From Balneolales bacterium (GTDB taxonomy: Bacteria; Bacteroidota; Rhodothermia; Balneolales; Natronogracilivirgulaceae): 9,366 bases of DNA. Of this stretch, positions 1 through 7,306 are shown piece by piece. Each line of letters opens with the position of its first letter. Position 1 is the stretch's first letter. A program made the translations under genes and the position numbers. Location: positions 1-9,366 of the forward strand of contig SLLP01000141.1 in assembly GCA_007133995.1 (NCBI GenBank), in the 5' to 3' direction. The notes under the pieces are model-generated. The model had not been told where the DNA came from, made no database searches, and saw only the letters and a program-made list of their open reading frames with translations.

Positions 1-446
1 TCGATCTCCTGATTCGCAAAATTACGGGCGAATGGACCGACCTGTTTGAACTCAAAGGGTTCCGCGTCATTATAGAGAAGAACGAACGAATGGAAATACG
101 TTCGGAAGCGACCATCAGGCTGCTGGTCAATGGCGAAGAAGAGCACACCGCTGCCTCAGGCAACGGGCCGGTGCACGCCCTGGATATCGCCTTGCGCAAA
201 GCGATCTGCAAATTTTACCCGGAAGTAAATGAAATGCAGCTTTCTGACTATAAAGTACGTGTATTAAACGAAAAGGACGGCACCAACGCCAAAGTGCGGG
301 TGCTGATCGACTCCGTCAACAACGGATCCAGCTGGGGGACCGTTGGCGTGTCGGAAAATATCATCGAGGCCAGCTGGCAGGCACTTATGGAAAGCATGGC
401 CTACTATCTCCAGCAGCAAAAAATCACAACCGAAAACCACTCATGA
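1..446 (+). CDS. cimA: Citramalate synthase, C-terminal part (5' end outside window)
   Basis: The reading frame is open from the left edge (first full codon at base 3) and gives about 147 residues ending at TGA 444-446. The sequence matches the C-terminal regulatory (LeuA_dimer) domain of the citramalate synthase family: a segment reading FELKGFRVIIEK, then GNGPVHALDIALRKA, DYKVRVL, and SWGTVGVSENIIEASWQAL near the end. The catalytic TIM barrel lies upstream of the window. In this family the enzyme condenses pyruvate with acetyl-CoA to (R)-citramalate, the first step of threonine-independent isoleucine synthesis, and the C-terminal domain usually binds the feedback inhibitor. Its stop overlaps the leuA start by 4 bp (ATGA), so the two are probably translationally coupled. 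Because leuCDB follow, their enzymes can process its product. The missing N-terminus means related acyl-CoA condensing synthases cannot be fully excluded, but the C-terminal motifs fit CimA best. Confidence 0.9.
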   Translation, partial: DLLIRKITGEWTDLFELKGFRVIIEKNERMEIRSEATIRLLVNGEEEHTAASGNGPVHALDIALRKAICKFYPEVNEMQLSDYKVRVLNEKDGTNAKVRVLIDSVNNGSSWGTVGVSENIIEASWQALMESMAYYLQQQKITTENHS

Positions 447-1744
447 TTATGAAGAACCGAATTCAAATCTTCGATACGACACTCCGCGATGGCGAACAGG
501 CACCAGGGTTCAGCATGAACCTTCAGGAAAAAGTCCGATTGGCCCATCAACTGGAGCTACTTGGAGTGGATGTGATTGAGGCGGGTTTTCCGATCTCGTC
601 GGAGGGCGATTTCCAGGCCGTACAAGCCATTGCCAAACAGACAAAACGTGCAACGGTAGCCGGACTGGGCCGCGCCAAAAAAGGCGATATCGACCGCGCC
701 TGGGAAGCCTTGCAGCATGCCCGGCACCCGCGGTTGCACACCTTCATCGCCACTTCCGATATCCATATGGAGCACAAGCTCAAAAAGACGCGCAGTGAGG
801 TGCTTGCCGACACGAAAATGGCCGTGGAATACGCCCGCAGCTTGTGTCACGAGGTGGAGTTTTCCGCCGAAGACGCAACACGCAGCGACGTGGATTTCCT
901 CTGCCAGGTCGTAGAAACGGCCATCGACGCCGGCGCCAGCATTATCAACATCCCCGATACGGTGGGATACAGCATGCCCTGGGAGTTCGGCGAGCTGGTC
1001 CGCACCCTTCGCGAACGCGTGCCCAACATGCACAAAGCCATTCTGAGCGTGCACTGCCACAACGACCTCGGGGTCGGCACGGCCAACTCGCTGATGGCCA
1101 TCCGCAACGGCGCCCAGCAGATCGAGTGCACCATTAACGGCATCGGCGAGCGGGCAGGCAACGCCGCACTCGAAGAAGTCATCATGGCGCTCAAGACCCG
1201 CAATCCCGAATTCGCTGTGGAAACCGGGATCGACACCACGCAGATCTATCCCACCAGCCGAATGCTGAGCGAGATCACCACTATGGAAGTCCAGGTCAAC
1301 AAGGCCATCGTGGGACAGAACGCCTTTTCACACGAGGCGGGCATTCACCAAGACGGTGTCCTGAAAAACCCGCAGACATATGAGATCATGACACCGAACT
1401 CGGTCGGACTCACTTCAAACAATATCGTCCTGGGCAAGCACTCGGGCCGCCGCGCCCTCGGCGCGCGCCTGCAGAGACTGGGCTACGAGCTTTCCAATGA
1501 GGAGATGAATGATGCTTACGAGGCGTTCATTACTATTGCGGACAATAAGAAGGTTGTCGTGGATGAAGACCTGATCAGTATGGCCTCCAAAGGCTTCCGC
1601 ATGAATGGCTCCGCCGGAAGCCATGTAAAAAAAAACAGCTCTAAACCCGCAGCAAAACAAACGGGCTCACATCCCGGCGGGGTTTCGCATATGAACACCT
1701 CATTCACACAGGAATCCATCTACGAATACTTCAACAGACCCTGA
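443..1744 (+). CDS. leuA: 2-Isopropylmalate synthase, short form without regulatory domain
   Basis: This is the first committed enzyme of leucine synthesis (2-ketoisovalerate + acetyl-CoA to 2-isopropylmalate). The 433 residues show the catalytic TIM barrel: DTTLRDGEQ at 11-19, DVIEAGFP at 43-50, the metal-binding HCHNDLG at 204-210, and NGIGERAGNA at 232-241. HEAGIHQDG at 297-305 and LGKHSGRRAL at 330-339 belong to the linker subdomains. The protein should then continue into a LeuA_dimer domain of about 120 residues, but after DEDLISMASKG (374-384) the sequence becomes a polar, low-complexity tail to residue 433 with no resemblance to that domain. Full-length bacterial LeuA is about 500-520 residues; roughly 390-residue forms without the domain exist in Bacteroidota (my recollection). 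ATG 443 overlaps the cimA stop; ATG 449 is an alternative start. Leucine feedback through the usual domain is not possible (inference). Confidence 0.93.
   Translation: MIMKNRIQIFDTTLRDGEQAPGFSMNLQEKVRLAHQLELLGVDVIEAGFPISSEGDFQAVQAIAKQTKRATVAGLGRAKKGDIDRAWEALQHARHPRLHTFIATSDIHMEHKLKKTRSEVLADTKMAVEYARSLCHEVEFSAEDATRSDVDFLCQVVETAIDAGASIINIPDTVGYSMPWEFGELVRTLRERVPNMHKAILSVHCHNDLGVGTANSLMAIRNGAQQIECTINGIGERAGNAALEEVIMALKTRNPEFAVETGIDTTQIYPTSRMLSEITTMEVQVNKAIVGQNAFSHEAGIHQDGVLKNPQTYEIMTPNSVGLTSNNIVLGKHSGRRALGARLQRLGYELSNEEMNDAYEAFITIADNKKVVVDEDLISMASKGFRMNGSAGSHVKKNSSKPAAKQTGSHPGGVSHMNTSFTQESIYEYFNRP
1627..1644 (+). other. Slippery A9C tract near leuA 3' end with close -1 stop
   Basis: Nine A residues (1627-1635) are followed by C. 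In the leuA frame this contains A_AAA_AAC (1630-1636), the classic -1 slippery heptamer pattern. Slipping back one base after AAC gives CAG CTC TAA, with the stop at 1642-1644 and a product of about 400 residues. Staying in frame gives 433. Run-length change by transcriptional slippage or a sequencing miscount would have a similar effect. No obvious stimulatory hairpin was found by eye, so use of the site is uncertain. Confidence 0.3.
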
Positions 1745-1779
1745 TTCTCAACTGATTTTGCCATTGTCAAGCATTATCT

Positions 1780-1834
1780 CATGTTGACTCCACCCACCCA
1801 TGTTGACTCTGTCCACAAGGAATTCCTTGATAAT
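1780..1834 (+). promoter_or_regulatory. Possible control region before leuC: direct repeats plus palindrome
   Basis: The 144-bp leuA-leuC gap holds two exact copies of CATGTTGACTC (1780-1790 and 1799-1809), 19 bp apart. Next comes a perfect 14-bp palindrome CAAGGAATTCCTTG (1816-1829) and then GATAAT (1829-1834). Each repeat contains TTGACT, which looks like a -35 element, but the distance from the second copy to GATAAT (20 bp) is long for a sigma70 promoter, and I find no clear Bacteroidota -33/-7 pair. The layout could be an internal promoter with an operator, or simply chance; no regulator is identified. Confidence 0.3.
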
Positions 1835-1888
1835 GGTTTCGCGAATTAAATCTTAACTAAAAACAGACTTAAACAACCCACTGTAATC

Positions 1889-3223
1889 ATGTCAATGACT
1901 TTAACTGAGAAAATACTGGCCAAAGCATCAGGCCGCACCCGCGTAGATGCCGGTGAAACGGTATGGGTAAACGTGGACATTTTGATGACGCACGATGTCT
2001 GCGGTCCGCCAACCATTGGTATCTTTAAGCGCGAATTCGGTGACGATGCCCGCGTCTGGGATAAAGACAAGGTGGTGATCATTCCCGATCACTACATCTT
2101 TACCAATGACAAATATGCCAACCGAAATGTCGATATTTTGCGCGCTTTCGCCGCTGAGCAGGACCTGCCCCACTATTATGATGTAGGCACCGAGCGCTAC
2201 AAGGGCGTCTGCCACGTGGCGATGCCGGAGGAGGGCTTCACACGTCCGGGCGATGTGCTTTTCGGCACCGACTCCCACACCTGCACCGCCGGAGCATTCG
2301 GTCAGTTCGCAACAGGGATCGGCAACACCGACGCCGGTTTCATCCTGGGTACCGGCAAGCTCTGGGTGAAAGTCCCCGAAACCATGAAGTTCATCTTCGA
2401 GGGTGAAATTCCGCCATACATCATGGCCAAGGACCTCATCCTCCAGATCATCGGGGATATCGGGGTGGACGGGGGCACGTACCGTGCGATGGAATTCGCC
2501 GGCGATGGCGTGATGCGCATGGATATGGAAGGCCGCATGACACTGGCCAACATGGTGATCGAGGGCGGCGGCAAGAACGGTGTCATCGAACCCGATGAGG
2601 TGACATTCGATTATGTCCGCAAGCGGACCGACTATGATTTCACTCCCCTTTACAACGATGCGAATCCGAGGTACCACAGTGTGCGAAGGTACAAGAGTTC
2701 CGAGTTGGAGCCCATGGTGGCCAAGCCGCATTCACCCGATAACAAGGCAACGGTGACAGAGGTGAAGGGCACGCGACTCACCCGCGCTTATATCGGCTCC
2801 TGCACCGGAGGCAAGTTATCCGATTTCGAGGCTGCGGCCAAAATAATCAAGGGACATCAGGTCGGTGTGGAAACCTATGTCGTCCCGGCCACGACACTGG
2901 TGCGCGATCAGCTCAAGACCACCTACCACGACGGCGAGACGCTCTGGAATATCTTTGTGGAAGCCGGAGCCCACATGGGTGAGGCGTCTTGTGCGGCCTG
3001 TCTCGGTGGACCCTCTGACACATTTGGACGCATGCAAAACGAGGAGATCTGCATCTCCACCACCAATCGGAACTTTCCGGGACGAATGGGATCCAAAAAA
3101 GCCCAGGTCTACCTGGCATCACCGTACACGGTTGCCGCATCCGCAATCACCGGAAAAATAACCGATCCGCGGGAATACCTTCCCGTTGAAACAGAAGACA
3201 CTGATTCGCAGATCCGCCGTTAG
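1889..3223 (+). CDS. leuC: 3-Isopropylmalate dehydratase, large subunit
   Basis: This aconitase-family subunit binds the [4Fe-4S] cluster and, with LeuD, isomerises 2-isopropylmalate to 3-isopropylmalate; the same enzyme can act on citramalate. The 444 residues resemble the plant/archaeal (type 2, HacA-like) LeuC rather than the longer enterobacterial form. Visible motifs are THDVCGP at 34-40, FGTDSHTCTAGAFGQFATG at 125-143, GSCTGGK at 303-309, and ASCAACLGGPSDT at 366-378. STTNRNFPGRMGS follows at 390-402 and ASPYTVAASAITG at 410-422. The cluster ligands are expected to be Cys305, Cys368 and Cys371, all present. The start at 1889 gives MSMTLTEKILA, the usual N-terminus; the second ATG (1895) is a close alternative. 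leuD follows after 90 bp and encodes its partner. A short acidic tail after DPREYL is not part of the core fold. Confidence 0.96.
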   Translation: MSMTLTEKILAKASGRTRVDAGETVWVNVDILMTHDVCGPPTIGIFKREFGDDARVWDKDKVVIIPDHYIFTNDKYANRNVDILRAFAAEQDLPHYYDVGTERYKGVCHVAMPEEGFTRPGDVLFGTDSHTCTAGAFGQFATGIGNTDAGFILGTGKLWVKVPETMKFIFEGEIPPYIMAKDLILQIIGDIGVDGGTYRAMEFAGDGVMRMDMEGRMTLANMVIEGGGKNGVIEPDEVTFDYVRKRTDYDFTPLYNDANPRYHSVRRYKSSELEPMVAKPHSPDNKATVTEVKGTRLTRAYIGSCTGGKLSDFEAAAKIIKGHQVGVETYVVPATTLVRDQLKTTYHDGETLWNIFVEAGAHMGEASCAACLGGPSDTFGRMQNEEICISTTNRNFPGRMGSKKAQVYLASPYTVAASAITGKITDPREYLPVETEDTDSQIRR

Positions 3224-3313
3224 GCCAACCCTGCCCCATCCGGTCCAGGCCTGTTTCATCCCGAATAACACTTTACCAATCCATCCGAATCTATTACTAA
3301 CGCAATTTTACCA

Positions 3314-3871
3314 ATGAATAAAACGATTAAAGGCAAGGCTTTTGTCGTAGGCAACGACATTGACACCGATCAGATCATACCTGCCGAACACCTCGTCTAC
3401 AGTCTGGACGACCCCGAAGAGCGCAGGTTCTACGGCCGGTACTCCCTCTCCGGTGTTCCAGAAAAGCAATCAGGGCTCCCAAAAGGAGGCATCCCTTTTA
3501 CCGAACCGGATAAATTTGAATCCGAATTCAAAATCATAATTGCCGGCAAGAATTTTGGATGCGGTTCATCGCGTGAGCACGCTCCGTTTTCGATTCAGGT
3601 GGCCGGAGCCGAAGCCGTTGTAGCAACCGGCTACGCCCGCATTTTTTATCGCAACGCAGTCGACGGCGGTTTCATCATCCCATACGAGAGTCATGATGAT
3701 CTGTTGGATCACATTTCTACCGGTGATGAAGTTGAAATTGATGGCGAACTCAACATCATCAAAAACATCACAACCGGGAAAACATTTCCACTCAAGAAAC
3801 TCGGTGATGTCATTGATATCGTCGAAGCAGGTGGTATATTCAAGTATGCCGCAAAGCACGGCATGATATAG
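3314..3871 (+). CDS. leuD: 3-Isopropylmalate dehydratase, small subunit
   Basis: This is the swivel-domain partner of LeuC in the heteromeric dehydratase. The 185 residues show GNDIDTDQIIPAEHL at 13-27 and GKNFGCGSSREHAP at 78-91, the hallmark substrate-binding loop of aconitase-type small subunits. ATGYARIFYRNAVDGG follows at 104-119. The C-terminal part (GDEVEIDGELNIIKN, FKYAAKHGMI) also fits the family. The wording of the motifs is closer to plant and archaeal small subunits than to the roughly 200-residue E. coli LeuD, matching the type of the neighbouring LeuC. An insert at about 37-65 (RRFYGRYSLSGVPE and following) resembles the plant enzymes. The ATG at 3314 lies directly after TTTTACCA. 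A 9-bp stretch TTTACCAAT (3307-3315) at the start also occurs at 3272-3280, probably by chance. Confidence 0.95.
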   Translation: MNKTIKGKAFVVGNDIDTDQIIPAEHLVYSLDDPEERRFYGRYSLSGVPEKQSGLPKGGIPFTEPDKFESEFKIIIAGKNFGCGSSREHAPFSIQVAGAEAVVATGYARIFYRNAVDGGFIIPYESHDDLLDHISTGDEVEIDGELNIIKNITTGKTFPLKKLGDVIDIVEAGGIFKYAAKHGMI

Positions 3872-3959
3872 ACTTGCAATGCAAATAGAACGCCTTTTTA
3901 AAAAAAACAGCAGTCCTGTTATAAACAGAATATCAGCAGTATAGATCATTGGAATAATT

Positions 3960-5048
3960 ATGAGTAAACGCATTGTGCTTCTTCCCGGTGATGGCATCGG
4001 AGTGGAAGTAGTCAGGGAAGCAAAAAAAATCATTGATTATCTGTCAGAACGGTATGGAATGGAAATCCGGACAGGGACGTACCTGGCCGGGGGCGCCAGT
4101 CTCGAAAACTGCGGTGAGCCGGTGAAAGATGAAGTGGTCGAAGCATGCAAAAAATCGGATGCCGTGCTTCTTGGCGCGGTGGGCGGACCCAGGTGGGATG
4201 ATTTTCCCGCTGACAAGCGACCCGAAAAAGCGCTGCTTCGCCTGAGAAAAGAGCTGGGACTCTACAACAACCTGCGTCCCGTTACCGTATTCGACTCGCT
4301 CAAGGACGCCTCTCCCCTTCGCCCGGAAGTGGTCGACGGGGTGGATCTGCTGGTGGTACGTGAACTGACCGGCGGACTCTATTTCGGTCAGCCGAAGGGT
4401 ATTTCAGAGGAAAACGGGACCGAGGTCGGCGTAGACACCATGCGTTACTCCGTGCCGGAGATCGAGCGCATAGCCGTGGCGGCATTCGAAGCGGCCAGGG
4501 GCCGGCGCAAGAAGGTGACTTCCGTGGACAAGGCCAATATCCTGGCCAGCTCCCAACTCTGGCGAAAAACGGTCGCCAGTATTGCCGGGAACTACCCGGA
4601 TGTGACCCTCGAAAACATGCTGGTTGACAACTGTGCCATGCAGCTCATCCGCAACCCGTCACAATTTGACGTGATTCTTACCGAAAACATGTTCGGCGAC
4701 ATCCTCAGTGACGAAGCAGCGATGCTGACCGGATCCATCGGCATGCTGCCTTCGGCCAGTCTTGGCGACGGACCGGGTATGTATGAGCCGGTCCACGGAT
4801 CCGCACCCGATATTGCCGGGCAGGACATTGCCAACCCGCTGGCCACACTCGCATCGGTTGCGCTCATGTTCCGTTATTCGCTGAACCACGAACAGGCGGC
4901 ACGGGATATTGAATCAGCCATCAGCAAGGTGCTATCCGACGGTTACAACTGCAAGGATATGAGTCGCCATGCCCGACATGTGCTTTCAACCTCTGAAATG
5001 GGGGACAAAATTTTGGAAACCATAAAAACAACCGGTGACTCGAAGTAA
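3960..5048 (+). CDS. leuB: 3-Isopropylmalate dehydrogenase
   Basis: This NAD-dependent oxidative decarboxylase turns 3-isopropylmalate into 2-ketoisocaproate. In the citramalate route it turns the methylmalate intermediate into 2-oxobutyrate. The 362 residues match the usual family length. Motifs are LLPGDGIGVEV at 7-17, LGAVGGPRWD at 71-80, and RELTGGLYFG at 134-143 (substrate-binding loop). SVDKANIL at 188-195 holds the catalytic lysine, and ENMFGDILSDEA at 242-253 holds the metal-binding aspartates. MYEPVHGSAPDIAG at 274-287 binds the cofactor. It is separated from leuD by 88 bp containing a T5A8 tract (3895-3907) and a small CTGTT-ATA-AACAG hairpin (3916-3928). An extra promoter there is possible but not shown. 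The ATG at 3960 gives the expected MSKRIVLLPGDG start. Confidence 0.97.
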   Translation: MSKRIVLLPGDGIGVEVVREAKKIIDYLSERYGMEIRTGTYLAGGASLENCGEPVKDEVVEACKKSDAVLLGAVGGPRWDDFPADKRPEKALLRLRKELGLYNNLRPVTVFDSLKDASPLRPEVVDGVDLLVVRELTGGLYFGQPKGISEENGTEVGVDTMRYSVPEIERIAVAAFEAARGRRKKVTSVDKANILASSQLWRKTVASIAGNYPDVTLENMLVDNCAMQLIRNPSQFDVILTENMFGDILSDEAAMLTGSIGMLPSASLGDGPGMYEPVHGSAPDIAGQDIANPLATLASVALMFRYSLNHEQAARDIESAISKVLSDGYNCKDMSRHARHVLSTSEMGDKILETIKTTGDSK

Positions 5049-5157
5049 ACGGAATCGTTATTGACGGTATGATCATCGTTCGCCCCTGATTGATCCCATC
5101 ACTTTTACTATTATGATTCTGTATTGTGGACAAGTTACCTTCTCTTGATAAACCATG

Positions 5158-5165
5158 TAAATTTG
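5158..5165 (+). promoter_or_regulatory. Possible Bacteroidota -7 element before proC
   Basis: TAAATTTG fits the Bacteroidota -7 consensus TAnnTTTG exactly and ends 6 bp before the chosen proC ATG (5172). If used, transcription would begin at or almost at the start codon and give a leaderless mRNA. No clear -33 TTTG is seen at the expected distance upstream, so this may be a chance match. Confidence 0.22.
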
Positions 5166-5171
5166 AATGAG

Positions 5172-5987
5172 ATGTTGAAAGGAAAGAAAATTGCCGTTTT
5201 GGGTGCCGGAAAGATGGGCGAAGTGCTTGTAACCCGCCTGCTATCAACAGGAACACTTGTGAAAGAGCAGCTCTTTGTTACTGCCAAGCACAAATCGCGT
5301 GTAGCCTTCTTTCACGAAAAGTTCAATGTAAAGGGCTCAACGGACAATGCCGAAGCTGTGAAAAACGCCGACATCATCCTGCTTTGCGTTAAACCGCAGA
5401 TTGCACCCAAAGTCATCGCATCTATTCGAGAATCAATACGTCAGGAGCAACTGGTCATTTCCATTATGGCCGGCTTTACAATTGAACAGCTCCAGAAAGC
5501 GCTGGTTCTGCCGCTGCCCGTAATTCGCGCCATGCCCAATACTCCCTGCGAAATCGGTGCGGGGATGACGGTACTGGCTTCGGGCAATCAGACCAACGGA
5601 GAACAGATCCGGTTCGCCGAGGCTCTATTCGGATCCCTGGGTAAAACACTGGTGCTCGACGAAAAATATTTTGATGCCGTAACCGGCCTCAGCGCCAGTG
5701 GACCCGCTTTCATCTATGTTGTGATTGAAGCTCTGGCCGAGGGCGGTGTAAAATGCGGTCTCCCCCGGGATGTCTCAACGGCGCTGGTGGCCCAGGCCTG
5801 TCTTGGAGCGGCACGTATGGTGGCCGAGACCAATCAGCATCCGGCTATTCTCAAAGACCATGTGACCACACCGGCCGGATGTACCATTGACGGTCTGTTA
5901 AAACTTGAGGAAGGCGGCTTGCGCGTGACCATGATCAAGGCTGTCGACGAGGCAGCCCGACGGGCCAAGTCGCTTGGAAGCGAGTAA
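5172..5987 (+). CDS. proC: Pyrroline-5-carboxylate reductase
   Basis: This enzyme catalyses the last step of proline synthesis, the NAD(P)H-dependent reduction of 1-pyrroline-5-carboxylate. The 271 residues from ATG 5172 equal the normal family length. An N-terminal Rossmann fold starts with IAVLGAGKMGE at 7-17. LLCVKPQ at 70-76 and RAMPNTPCEIGAG at 119-131 follow. The C-terminal dimerisation domain has TGLSASGPAF at 171-180 and the family signature VTTPAGCTIDGL at 231-242. The frame is open upstream to a TTG at 5124, but that would add 16 residues with no family match, so ATG 5172 is preferred. A 123-bp spacer separates it from leuB, so it may have its own promoter. The gene ends 26 bp before the stop of the convergent MFS transporter gene. 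Confidence 0.95.
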   Translation: MLKGKKIAVLGAGKMGEVLVTRLLSTGTLVKEQLFVTAKHKSRVAFFHEKFNVKGSTDNAEAVKNADIILLCVKPQIAPKVIASIRESIRQEQLVISIMAGFTIEQLQKALVLPLPVIRAMPNTPCEIGAGMTVLASGNQTNGEQIRFAEALFGSLGKTLVLDEKYFDAVTGLSASGPAFIYVVIEALAEGGVKCGLPRDVSTALVAQACLGAARMVAETNQHPAILKDHVTTPAGCTIDGLLKLEEGGLRVTMIKAVDEAARRAKSLGSE

Positions 5988-5988
5988 A

Positions 5989-6030
5989 ACCACCTTTTCT
6001 GGTGCCACCTTTATCAGCTTACCAGGTGGT
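5989..6030. terminator. Weak inverted repeat between convergent proC and MFS genes
   Basis: ACCACCT (5989-5995) pairs with AGGTGGT (6024-6030), and an inner CCACCT (6005-6010) could pair with the same right arm across a 13-nt loop. The right arm lies inside the end of the MFS gene. There is no strong U-tract after either stem, so a shared terminator function is only suggested by the position between converging genes. Confidence 0.25.
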
Positions 6031-7306
6031 GTTGGCGCATTTCTCTCCTCCACTCTTGCTTTGCCTTCAGTTGATTCCAGCGAGCTTCCTTGCGCGCAAC
6101 CAACACCATCCATAGCGAACCGGCCATGAGAAGTCCGGCCGAATAGATCCAGATGGCCTGGCGCAACGTAAGCAGTTCAAATTCCATAATGAGTGAAGCG
6201 CAGGTGACCGAGACAGCATGCGAGGTGGTGAACAGCAGCCATTCGGAGCTGAAGATACGTCCACGATAGGCATCAGGTGAGCGTTTTTGGAGCAGCACAG
6301 TGCTCATCACCCAGTTGGCACCGGTTGCAATGTGAGCAAAAAAGACGAGGACAAGCATCACCCAGATCACTTCCAGTGCACCCACCAGCATATAAATGGA
6401 TCCGGCGGTAATCATGGCAATACCCATCAATGCAACCCAACGGCGCTCATCACTCAGATAACGCCGGATAAGTACGGGTCCGACCGCTGTTCCAAACCCC
6501 CGCGCCGCATAAAGCAAACCGAGGCCGACGCTGCCCATCATCAGAATTTCCTCGGATACCAGAATGAGCATATAGACCAGTGCACCCAGAAAAAACGTTA
6601 TCGTACCCTTGGCAAGCGCTGGTCGCAGGATGTGCATATTCGAAAAAATAAACCGGTAGCCGTCTATAATACCCCGAACGGGATTCCTCAGGGAATGCAA
6701 GGTAGCCTCATCACGCTCATGGGGGATTGTTGCTTTGAAAATAAACCAGGTCGACAGGATATAGCCGGTTCCATTGATCACAAAAACAGCATCGGTGCCC
6801 AGCCAGGCCGTTGCAAGTCCGCCTATGCCCATGCCCGTTGTGAAAATAATGCTCCAGGATAGATTTGATATGATATTGGCTTTAACCAGGTCATCACCGG
6901 TGGTGATATTCGGGATGGATGCCTGTTTGGCGGGTTCAAAGACAGCGGCAAAGCCCATCTGCATCGATGTAAGCACATAGACCAGCCAGATGAGCGAAGG
7001 ATCCCGCACAAAAAGGAAGCTCAATACCACTGCGCCGCGCCCAAAGTCACAAGCCAGCATAAGTATCCTGCGATCAAAGCGGTCTGCAACATACCCTGCA
7101 AACGGTGAAAGCGCCGCAAAGGCCACAAATTTGGAGACGATCACCATGCCGAGTAAAAACTCGGATTCCGAATAGTTAAGTACGAGGGTGAATACGGCAA
7201 TGACACCGAACCAGTCACCAAAGTTGGAGATAATCTGGCTCAACCATACTCTGCGGAACTGGTGATTGTCCCTGAGCAGGATAAAATATGGAGCAAATCT
7301 GTTCAA
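6014..7306 (-). CDS. Major facilitator superfamily transporter (MFS_3/EntS-like)
   Basis: This is an inner-membrane secondary transporter of 430 residues with many hydrophobic segments, consistent with the 12-helix MFS fold. The loop after helix 2 carries the MFS motif A variant GYVADRFDRR (71-80). The N-terminal run QFRRVWLSQIISNFGDWF (16-33), followed by FEPAKQASIPNI (123-134), is typical of the MFS_3 group that includes the enterobactin exporter EntS and macrolide efflux pumps. The C-terminus is a charged cytosolic tail. Substrate cannot be told from sequence. The start is TTG at 7306-7304, overlapping the dut stop by 4 bp (TTGA); the next in-frame Met is at residue 54, which would delete helix 1. 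The gene is therefore read as the last gene of the leftward operon and is probably translated by coupling to dut. Confidence 0.9.
   Translation of the reverse strand: MNRFAPYFILLRDNHQFRRVWLSQIISNFGDWFGVIAVFTLVLNYSESEFLLGMVIVSKFVAFAALSPFAGYVADRFDRRILMLACDFGRGAVVLSFLFVRDPSLIWLVYVLTSMQMGFAAVFEPAKQASIPNITTGDDLVKANIISNLSWSIIFTTGMGIGGLATAWLGTDAVFVINGTGYILSTWFIFKATIPHERDEATLHSLRNPVRGIIDGYRFIFSNMHILRPALAKGTITFFLGALVYMLILVSEEILMMGSVGLGLLYAARGFGTAVGPVLIRRYLSDERRWVALMGIAMITAGSIYMLVGALEVIWVMLVLVFFAHIATGANWVMSTVLLQKRSPDAYRGRIFSSEWLLFTTSHAVSVTCASLIMEFELLTLRQAIWIYSAGLLMAGSLWMVLVARKEARWNQLKAKQEWRREMRQHHLVS

Noticed and set aside
557..1060. Open frame of 167 codons on the minus strand inside leuA
   Set aside because: It is fully antisense to the conserved LeuA barrel and has no recognisable protein motif; it reflects codon bias of leuA.
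1745..1888. Remnant of the missing LeuA regulatory domain after the leuA stop
   Set aside because: The plus-strand frames of the spacer give no sequence resembling LeuA_dimer motifs such as those seen in the neighbouring CimA.
1928..2731. Open frame of 267 codons on the minus strand inside leuC
   Set aside because: It lies entirely opposite the conserved LeuC coding sequence; the translation is His/Val/Gly-rich without domain character.
3272..3315. Direct repeat TTTACCAAT before leuD
   Set aside because: Nine bases in an AT-rich spacer with one copy running into the start codon; too short and without other structure to call regulatory.
6287..6862. Open frame of 191 codons on the plus strand opposite the MFS gene
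   Set aside because: The translation is rich in His, Gln and Asn and soluble-looking noise, while the opposite strand has a clear membrane transporter.
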